This document shows positions 56,734-64,000 of a DNA stretch of 64,000 bases, one piece after another. The stretch is taken from contig CM076959.1 in the NCBI GenBank assembly GCA_039566865.1, forward strand, positions 13,313,501-13,377,500, read 5' to 3'. A program made the translations under genes and the position numbers. The DNA is from Aurelia coerulea. Taxonomy: Eukaryota > Cnidaria > Scyphozoa > Semaeostomeae > Ulmaridae. The notes below the pieces were generated by a model, which saw nothing but the letters and a program-made list of their open reading frames with translations, was not told the origin of the DNA and searched no databases. The first letter of the stretch is position 1. Each line of letters starts with the position of its first letter.

Positions 56734-57000
56734 TAGCCTACGTGTTGTAGACCCATTATCCCAAAGGAGGAAAGGAACAAAGAGCAAAAGCTTGCTACTG
56801 AGGTTTCTAGATTTCTGGAAACTTAATTTGTGCAGCCTTTGTTTCAGCCATAGAAATATTTCTTTTCTATGGTTTCAACGCGTTTCACAAATAATTTGAA
56901 AAGGGGATTAGAATGATTAATTGGGCGGCCGTAGCAAGCCTTTACTCTTTGTTTCGTAGACCCTTTCCTCCTTTGGGATAATGGGTCTACGCGTAGGCTA
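56734..57000. mobile_element. 267-bp MITE of the TAGCCT-R-CGTG family, 9-bp TSD
   Basis: Ends TAGCCTACGTGTTGTAGACC and reversed TAGCCTACGCGTAGACCCAT; flanks GGTTTGAGC (56725-56733) and GGTTTGAGA (57001-57009). It is nearly the same sequence as 7173-7442. Confidence 0.88.
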
Positions 57001-57413
57001 GGTTTGAGAGCTTGATTCAAGTAAGAGTTTTGCACCACTTGCACTAGCTTGGAGCATGCACCCTCACAACTGGCTCAGGGAAACATGCTCTGCAAATTAA
57101 TTGGAACTCTCTTGAGACTGACAAGAATTTAAAGTGAGATTGTTATCATGCTGAAAACAGTCACCATTCAAGCTCATTTCCAGTTCAAGCAAATGATGCT
57201 GGATTTTCCTTTGGGAAAACAAATTTTTGTTGCTGTTTTTGTTTTAAAGGTTGAACTGAAGGCAAAATCAAACAAGCTTGATTTGTTGTCTGTTTGAGAA
57301 TAATTCTAGTATAGGATTATTGCAAAGCTTTATCAAGCTCTAATTGGGTTAATATACTCAATTCAAGCTCCTTCAAGCCATGCTCCTTTCAAGATTGTGC
57401 AAGTGTTGCAAGA

Positions 57414-57617
57414 TCAGTCCTTTGAGAGATTGCAATGATGCATCTTTTTAAACCTCTTTTTCACAAATGTCACAAGCAGAACATTGTCAAATGTGGTTTT
57501 GTTATAGAGCAGAGCCCAGTACACTTCAAGAAAGTAGTTAGGTTTCTTATGTTGTGCTTGTGGCATTTTGAGCTTTTTCAACATTTTCTCAAACTCAATA
57601 GACACAAATGAATACAA
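57414..57617 (-). other. Unrecognised open segment inside the 3.93-kb element
   Basis: The reverse-strand frame (FEKMLKKLKMPQ, YFLEVYWALLYNKTTFDNVL, ending at 57414) is protein-like and lies downstream of the cysteine-containing ORF from the right TIR. It may be a later exon of the same transposon gene. There is no family match I can name. Confidence 0.3.
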
Positions 57618-58081
57618 TTTTCAAGAGGTTTGAACATAAATTGAACATTGAACATTATTACTGCTCATGAAAGAAAATCAAGTACAGGATGTAATCAGCC
57701 TCTTGGTACAATGCAGGTCGTTGCAGGATGCATTATATAAAAAAACCTTGGACCAAATGTGGTTGTGACTCATTTTTAGCAAAGAAAATGTGGGCCTAGT
57801 AGGTTGCTTCTTGATGGTATTTTAATAAATTTGGTGCCAAAATGCAAGAGAATCATCAGTCTTCAAATACAAAACCAAGGCCATGCCCCCCCCCCCCACT
57901 TTTTTGCAAATCACGCAGTTCTGAAAGGCAGATCGTCATGTTGTGTTGCGTGCTGTGGTAATTTTCTCGTATCAAGTCCCCCCCCCCCACCGCCCCACTT
58001 TTCTGGTTTCCCCGAGGCCCTGGTGTGAAGGCTTGTTATTGCATTTTTCAAAAGTTGATTTTTTCGCTGTAAAAGTGCCTG

Positions 58082-58450
58082 CTAGTAAATGTTGGATGCT
58101 TGATCCTCCAAAACTTTCTGCTTTTGACGTGCAGACTGGATGCGCTGCAGAAGTCTGAGACATTCTCCACAAATATACTTTGCCGTGGGCCTAGGCCGGA
58201 CGACGATCAGTCGACGATCTCCAATTGATTGTTGCAAAGCGGCGTTCACGTTAAATTTCCCTTTTCCATCGAGCAAATTAAAGTCTTTGCGACCATCCTT
58301 CAACGAAATATGCTTAAAGCAAAGAACATACGAAGAAATGTTTGATGCAGTGGCGAAAATGATTGCTTTTTCACGCAATACTTGCTTGCAGACTTGTCGA
58401 CCATGAAGGACGATTACCGCGTGATCGTGGCATATTGACGCGCTCTTCAA
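58082..58450 (-). CDS. Uncharacterised transposon ORF with a CxxC module
   Basis: This 122-aa frame starts about 200 bp inside the right TIR. Residues carry HGRQVCKQVLREK, then SNISSYVLCFKHISLKDGRK, and near the end a CxxC helix: YICGECLRLLQRIQSARQKQ. Paired cysteines followed by a charged helix suggest an N-terminal zinc-binding region of a larger transposon protein. It points inward, towards the segment at 57617-57414. I do not recognise the family. It could be an exon, since no catalytic residues are present. Confidence 0.4.
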   Translation of the reverse strand: MKSASICHDHAVIVLHGRQVCKQVLREKAIIFATASNISSYVLCFKHISLKDGRKDFNLLDGKGKFNVNAALQQSIGDRRLIVVRPRPTAKYICGECLRLLQRIQSARQKQKVLEDQASNIY

Positions 58451-58648
58451 TCCAACATTGCGCAGACAGGCTGTAGCACCGCAGAGCCGCTAGCGGGATT
58501 TTTTGTCCAATCAAAATCCGAGCTGCTCACCAAACTTTCTTTGTGAATTGATTGATCAATCACGTTCATCCAAATGAGGCTGGACAAGCGTGTCGACTTT
58601 GTTGCGCAGACTCTACACTTTAGGATAGTTGAGTCTGCACGCAGGCTA

Positions 58649-59368
58649 GGTATAGGTTGAATATTGGAGGACCTAGAGTTTTCATTCATACTAGGTCAGC
58701 CTCAGATTTCGCAATATTGCTTGACGTCAATAGGGCCTAGTTCCTCATACCTGCAATAGTCAGTGTGAGTCAGGTATGATGCCATAACTTTGGTAGCCTA
58801 TCAGTGAAGGACAAAATACGCAACTCAGCTCCCTTTGCCATATTTGGGGAATCAATGGTAGGGTACAGTATATATAGGGGTTCTGCTAGTTGTCCTTCAC
58901 TTGCAAATCTTCATGGACATCTAGACATCTCAAGTTTTTCTAGACTGTGTCTTTTCTAACACATATCTGATTTAGTTCTATTATTGAACGATCAAAAATA
59001 AGGTTCTCAACAGGAGGGACGCAGGAAGTATCGAAACCCATTGCCAACTTTATTCCTCTTTCTTTCATTCTTTCTACCTCAGATTTTGCAGTTAGGGCCT
59101 AACTGCAAAATCTGAGGTAGAAAGAATGAAAGAAAGAGGAATAAAGTTGGCAATACTTTCACTATTACAAAATGGAGTCTATATTTGCGAGATGCAGCCA
59201 TTCAGAACGAGATACATACTTACCTATATTATTTATCTAATCACCAAACATAGAGTGAATAGATTCAAAGTTGATATTTCATATCCACCAAGTCTTTTCG
59301 CCCTGGATTGATTGCCTGGAAGGATTGCCTCCAATCTCTTTCGTTTCTTCGACCTAAAGTTTCACAAG
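58649..59368. other. Intergenic, short inverted repeat only
   Basis: A near-perfect hairpin at about 59060-59150 (AACTTTATTCCTCTTTCTTT-CATTCTTTCTACCTCAGATT / its complement) is the only structure seen. Confidence 0.6.
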
Positions 59369-60990
59369 ATGGCGACAGGCGAGATAATAAGCGACGGGTG
59401 TAATTTACGGAATCCAGAACTACGGAATTTGGGAATCCGGAATCAAAAAAACTATTGAATTACGGCATTGGGTCAAAGGTATAAATTGCGGAACACAAAT
59501 GCTCTATATAGTTTATGGGCCAATGATGTATATTTCTCAAGATATGATCCGTTAGGGGAACATTAATTATTTGTTGTTTTGAATTTTCAGAAGTATAATA
59601 ATCAAGTTCCTTGAAACTTTCAAAAACACTGAAGTGATAAAAAAGACAACAATCAAATTTCTATGAAATGTTTTTGGTGATTTAGGATTTAGAAATCGAC
59701 TAATTGTACATTAATTCAATTGTAACTGCACAAGCACTGGTTCTGTCACCCCTAGTGCGACACCCATGTCTCTAAAATTTATAAAGCTATCTACCATCCC
59801 GGCACCTTGGTTTATTATGATAGATTAGTGTACTAGAGCACCATTTCTTCTTTCTTGACTTTCGAAAATTGAGCATACTGTTTTAAGCTGTTTCTTATGA
59901 GAGAAAAATGTGTGCTGAAGTTGAAGTTTCTTTCGAATCTAGAAATCTCAAGTTTGAGTGTTTTAAATTTTTGATAAATGAGTCTTGATTTATTGTAAGC
60001 AATCAAGTTGAATTGCAATTGCAGTGACCAATTATTCATTGTCACACAAATACAAGTACACAGCCAAACACCGGAATGTTTGGCTGTGTATGCCAAACAT
60101 TCAGGTGGCACACACAGCGATCTGAGATGGTTAAAGGTCGCATTGCCGAACAGGATAAACTTGAAACTTTCCAAAATACATTTTCTAGACTACCCAATCA
60201 TTAAGAATGTTTGTAATCATGATCCAGAGTTTGCTAGAAGTATTGAGGATACTGTTTCACAAAGGCTTATTGATTCCTGAGACCAATGGAAGCCTGACCG
60301 CGATGGATGGACCAGGATGGACATTGAATATTAAATAATGAGAAACAAAACTATTTAGCAACTCCAGATTTTATTCGATAAGGTATTCTGCCTTTATCAA
60401 AGGATCGTCCTCGAGTCTTCAAGTTTCTTTCAAAAACAAGGAGAGGGCAGATTTCCGAGAAACACCGGATATTGACTGGGAGAGTGGTTGTGTTTAAACA
60501 TTTTCTGACACAAACTATCATGTAATTTTGAAGACTTCCATTTTAGGGGCAGGCAAATGGAATTGTGAGAATCGTTCAAAGATATGGTAAAAATGCATTT
60601 CCACAAATATTTCCCCATGGGACATATTATATACGCATACGGGGAACCTTCATTTTGGAGAATTAAAATGTCAAGGAACTTGATTATACCTCTAAACATT
60701 GAAAACAAAAATAATCAATGTTCCCCTAACTGATCATATCTTGAGAAATATTCATCATTGGCCCATAAGCTATATAGAACATTTGTGTTCCGCAATTTAC
60801 CTATGAATCAGTTCCGTAATTCGCAGTTTCGAATTCCGTAATTCCATTGTTCCGTGATTTCGGATTCCAAAATTTCGTAGTTCTGGATTCCGTAAATTAC
60901 ACCCGTCGGATAATAAGGATTTCCCCGAAGCAGAGGCAGGCTCTCCTCCGCAGTGGTGGCGGAAGGTAATTCCCGATGCATTGAAACTTA
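59369..60990 (+). other. Possible host first exon interrupted by a transposon
   Basis: ATGGCGACAGGCGAGATAAT-AAG at 59369-59391 is followed, after the element and its duplicated 9 bp, by GATTTCCCCGAAGCAGAGGC from 60918. Without the insert the frame runs about 23 codons and meets a donor-like AAGGTAATTCC near 60965. The protein is not recognised and no second exon was found. Confidence 0.25.
59392..60908. mobile_element. 1.5-kb long-TIR element, CGACGGGTGTAATTTACGG ends, perfect 9-bp TSD (MULE-like)
   Basis: GATAATAAG flanks both ends (59383-59391, 60909-60917). The arms of about 230 bp match in order: CGACGGGTGTAATTTACGGA-ATCCAGAACTACG, GCGGAACACAAATG, GGGCCAATGATG, AAGATATGATC, GGGGAACATT, CAAGTTCCTTG. 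Long TIRs with a 9-bp TSD fit the Mutator group. The centre has a palindrome (ACAGCCAAACA...TGTTTGGCTGTG, 60060-60085) and open frames without recognisable domains. Confidence 0.88.
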
Positions 60991-61134
60991 TTGGAATTCC
61001 CCTTATCACCTTGGCTGCGTCATCACCATAGGTCATCACAGAATGACCAAATTCAACAAATTTCCCCAGAAAGTTCCACATTATGATTTGATCCAAGTGA
61101 TCATGACAAAGTTAAATAACTTGCACAGTATGTT

Positions 61135-63345
61135 CAGTGGCGGACTGGCTCTGATTTTTGCACCGGCCATGAACGAGTTAAGGGGGCCCTAATTGGGTGT
61201 GGCCTCGATGATGAGAGTGTGGTCCGGGGCAAAATTCGTCGCAATTCCTCGATTCCTTACCAATAACCAAGCTAAACTCACTTTCTTTGAAAATGAGGCA
61301 TATATCTCACGATATATCTTCTTATGGCATGATTAAAATCTTTACATTGTCCCTACATTATAAAAGAATTTTGCCTTTTTTGTATTATGGGCCAGACGAT
61401 CTATAATGTTTTCGTTTCTCAGACTGTTGAGGAACCCTTTCCTGACCCCCCCCCTAGCAGTGTGGTCAGGGCTCAGGGCAGATAAACTGATGGAGCATCA
61501 AAATGAGGGGTCTGGGGGCAAAGTCCCCAGGAAAATGTCTGAGGACACGCCCCCTACTTTGGCTTAGAGCGCTTCTCCCAATCCCAGGTTTGCCGATGCT
61601 AAAATTGAATATTTGATCATTTGTAACAGTAGTTTTATGAATAAGCATCCACAGGGAAATTTTTTGAGTAAACAGCTGTCCTTTGGTTTAGAATGCCTAT
61701 CGCCATCCCATCTTACCAGAGCAGAATTGGAAACTTTGAAATTCTCAAGATTATTTTTGCAGTTTTTATGTTTGAAGAATGAAAACATTATTATGTTTGA
61801 AGAATGAAAACATTATTATGTTTGAAGAATGAAAACATTATGCAGGGGCTTTTGCTCCAACCGGAAGGAATACACCTAGACATATAGGTACATAGGAATC
61901 AGGAATGTTGTAACAATGGGCATTATTTGTGCACACAATCGAAACAATCAGCGAAGCATCTGAGATATTTATAGGCATTGTTAATGTATACAATCAAAAC
62001 AATTCTGATATTTTTAGGCAAACAATGAATTTTGGCGTATTTGCCAATTGACATTTCCTCATTAAGGCTAATTACTACTAGCACCTAACAATAATGGAGC
62101 TGCCAACTCATTACAAGGCAATCTTCAAAACTTGACCTCTTTGACCTGGCACACTGCCCTTACTGTTTGAAAAATCTTCAATATCGAGCAACTGTTAACA
62201 AGGGATCTTACCAACCCATAAAATACTATCAAAAAACAAGTATGGCACTGTAATAGTGGCAACTCTTGTCTGGATAAAGTAAACAATTTGTCAATATTGT
62301 TGGCTATCCTTTAGTTTCACTCAGGGCAGTAGGAAGCGTCTTAAACTTGGAGGGGAACGGCATTTCAAGAGCATTTTTGTCGTAAGAAGGGCACTTTCAT
62401 ATACATCAGATTTTTGACGGTAAAAATGCTTTATATAGTAGAAAATAGTGCGAATGCTGATAGATATCCGATTCTCTTCACAATGAAACAAGGTGAGAAG
62501 TAAACATAAATAAATCACAAAGTAAAAAATAACAAAATTAAACGACTTTTTTTCCACATCGGTCTTCTAAAGGGGCACATCCTGAGACAATTTTTTGGTA
62601 ATGTTTTGGTTTGTTGCAAAATCTTTGGGGGAGAGCACGTCCCCCAAAGTCCCCAGTTCCCAAGTCTCTGGACTCTCGCTACATCTAATGTAATAATTCT
62701 GATGCATATCAAGAAATCTGGTCTGCTTCATCAAGTGGGCTCGTTAGGCTACAGCCATTTCGATATAAACTAAATCGTGCATTGCAATTGCAAATAGATA
62801 TTCTATTACTTTGAGGCAAGCTACGTGCATGATCTCATTCTTCAAACATGGCTAATGGGGGCCTTTAATCTATCAATGAACACTCTCATGAAAATTATCG
62901 GGCAAAAGCTTTCAGTTTCTCACAATCCAAGTTTTGGGTGCCCCCAAAGTGGAGCAGTTGACAAAGTGCGTCCCGGAAATTTTTTGAAACTTGCAGCCTT
63001 TACTTTGGCTTAGAGTGACTCTCCCAGTCATTTCTTTACCCTACACTACCTATAACAACTATTTTCTGTGAAGGAATCTCGAGAACCATCTTTTGGCAGA
63101 AGTGGAGGCGGCCTTTACTTTTTCTGCAACGGTGCTCCCTTCTTCGCCATCCGTATCTTCGCTCTCGACTGTATTCATTTCTTTGAGTAAGTTCAATAAC
63201 ACTGAAGGATTCAAATGTGAAATGAAATGCCCATTATTCAAACATTCAACTCTACCAAAAATTTCCTTAATTTAGCAAAAGGGGCCCTTTTCCAGGAAAA
63301 AGGGGGCCCTTTTTGCAAGGTTTTGAGGGGGGCCAGTCCGCCACT
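61135..63345. mobile_element. 2.2-kb hAT-like non-autonomous element, 8-bp TSD
   Basis: The ends CAGTGGCGGACTGGC and GCCAGTCCGCCACTG are exact inverted repeats, flanked by AGTATGTT (61127-61134, 63346-63353). CAG..CTG ends and an 8-bp TSD are hAT hallmarks. ACTTTGGCTTAGAGYG occurs near both ends (61556, 63001). A reverse-strand segment at 63200-63060 (EDTDGEEGSTVAEKVKAAS) may be a leftover of a transposase N-terminus. No BED finger or hAT catalytic core was seen. Confidence 0.88.
61770..61840. repeat. Three tandem 24-bp units inside the hAT-like element
   Basis: TATGTTTGAAGAATGAAAAC-ATTA is repeated nearly perfectly three times. Confidence 0.95.
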
Positions 63346-63773
63346 GAGTATGTTTTGCTTTTGGATGTGATATCCAGGGTAGAAAGTATGTAATGCGTTA
63401 AAAACCCTTGTTCATAACTTGGAGTTTATGGGCACATCCTCCGACAGATAATGGGTAGCTAGCAGTTTCACATTTTCACTTTCCCCCTCGCTTTTCCATC
63501 CAACTATCCCAATCATAGCTTCTTCCAAGTTGCCTGCCAGGCGTATTTATAAGACTTTCCACTCTGGTGTGTCAGTTTGTCAGAATTTTCTTCGACATGG
63601 TAGACAGTAATTAGCAAACAGAAGAAGGGGAAGGTAAGTAAAAGATGTCAGTAGAATAATCTTCATTGCTTGTTTCGAGGCATTTATTTCCCAAAAAACT
63701 AGATGAATATGCAGTATCAACTTTGAAGCTAATCATCCAGCCCATGCTTGGTGATCAGATAATAAATGTCCAT

Positions 63774-63882
63774 ACACACAGACATACAGACATACAGACA
63801 TACAGACATACAGACATACAGACATACAGACATACAGACATACAGACATACAGACATGCAGACATACAGACATACATACATA
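63774..63882. repeat. ACAGACAT octanucleotide microsatellite
   Basis: About thirteen near-perfect 8-bp units. The repetitive protein frame over it is not a gene. The rest of 63354-64000 shows nothing recognisable. Confidence 0.95.
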
Positions 63883-64000
63883 TATCATATATTTGTCAAA
63901 GCAGGTTAACTAATGAGGCAGCATAAATGCTGATGTGGACCTGCTCAACTATATCTTTTAATTACCCTACGGTTAAAATCAAATAGTTCTGACATGAAAA

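Larger units (their letters stand above)
54719..58648. mobile_element. 3.93-kb TIR DNA transposon with RecQ-like helicase remnant (Academ-H-like candidate)
   Basis: TIRs of about 103 bp begin TAGCCTGCGTGCAGACTCAA and differ at three positions; GGTATAGGT is duplicated exactly at both sides (54710-54718, 58649-58657). From the left TIR a decayed SF2 helicase reads rightward. From the right TIR a cysteine-containing ORF reads leftward. From what I recall of Academ transposons, the AcademH lineage carries an SF2 helicase and makes 9-10-bp TSDs, which would fit; a Mutator-like element would also give 9 bp. A smaller element with the same first bases is nested at 56734-57000. The LINE-like words near 55515-55600 and the (GGCCA)n at 55032-55051 are later insertions or expansions. 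Confidence 0.8.

Noticed and set aside
63666..63926. Repetitive HTDIQTYR protein frame
   Set aside because: Pure translation of an 8-bp microsatellite.
1..64000. CRISPR arrays, operons, bacterial promoters, rRNA or canonical tRNA genes
   Set aside because: The DNA is animal nuclear; the tandem arrays are microsatellites or MITE interiors, and the only tRNA-like sequence is the SINE head near 36700-36795.

Overview
This is eukaryotic nuclear DNA from an invertebrate animal. It is AT-rich and intron-rich, with GT/AG-bounded exons and many small transposons. The gene content (TRAF6-like, PRAS40-like, LTO1-like), the MITE and foldback types and the LINE repertoire fit a cnidarian such as a coral or sea anemone. 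That placement is inference; no species-specific marker was seen.

Three host protein genes can be assembled exon by exon. (1) On the minus strand, positions 10911 to 1732 hold a complete nine-exon gene of the PRAS40/AKT1S1 (Drosophila Lobe) family, 421 aa, with compatible phase at every junction. (2) On the plus strand, diverging from it across about 1.2 kb, positions 12127 to 18518 hold four exons of LTO1 (ORAOV1), an adaptor in cytosolic Fe-S protein maturation; its last short exon was not found. (3) On the minus strand, positions 51429 to 31995 hold eight coding exons of a complete TRAF6-type ubiquitin ligase/adaptor (499 aa: RING, TRAF zinc fingers, coiled coil, MATH/TRAF-C). PRAS40 belongs to mTORC1/Akt signalling and TRAF6 to innate immune signalling. 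Nothing here suggests the three genes are co-regulated beyond the divergent PRAS40/LTO1 pair.

The introns and intergenic DNA are packed with mobile elements. Non-LTR elements include a 5'-truncated LINE with an open reverse-transcriptase ORF (34695-36676) inserted in a tRNA-like SINE inside a TRAF6 intron, two more short LINE tails of the same family, a second LINE family with a microsatellite-type tail, several decayed C-terminal fragments, and a Penelope-like GIY-YIG remnant. DNA transposons include TA-flanked mariner-like MITEs, a TTAA-flanked MITE, an 8-bp-TSD hAT-like element, several foldbacks, and at least three TIR families with 9-bp target duplications.

The right third (51.4-64 kb) has no confidently assembled host gene. 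It holds a 3.93 kb TIR element (54719-58648) carrying a decayed RecQ-like helicase and an uncharacterised cysteine-containing ORF, a 1.5 kb long-TIR element (59392-60908) that splits a possible host first exon, and a 2.2 kb hAT-like element (61135-63345). The 3.93 kb element and its two small TIR relatives are the best candidates for something under-described.
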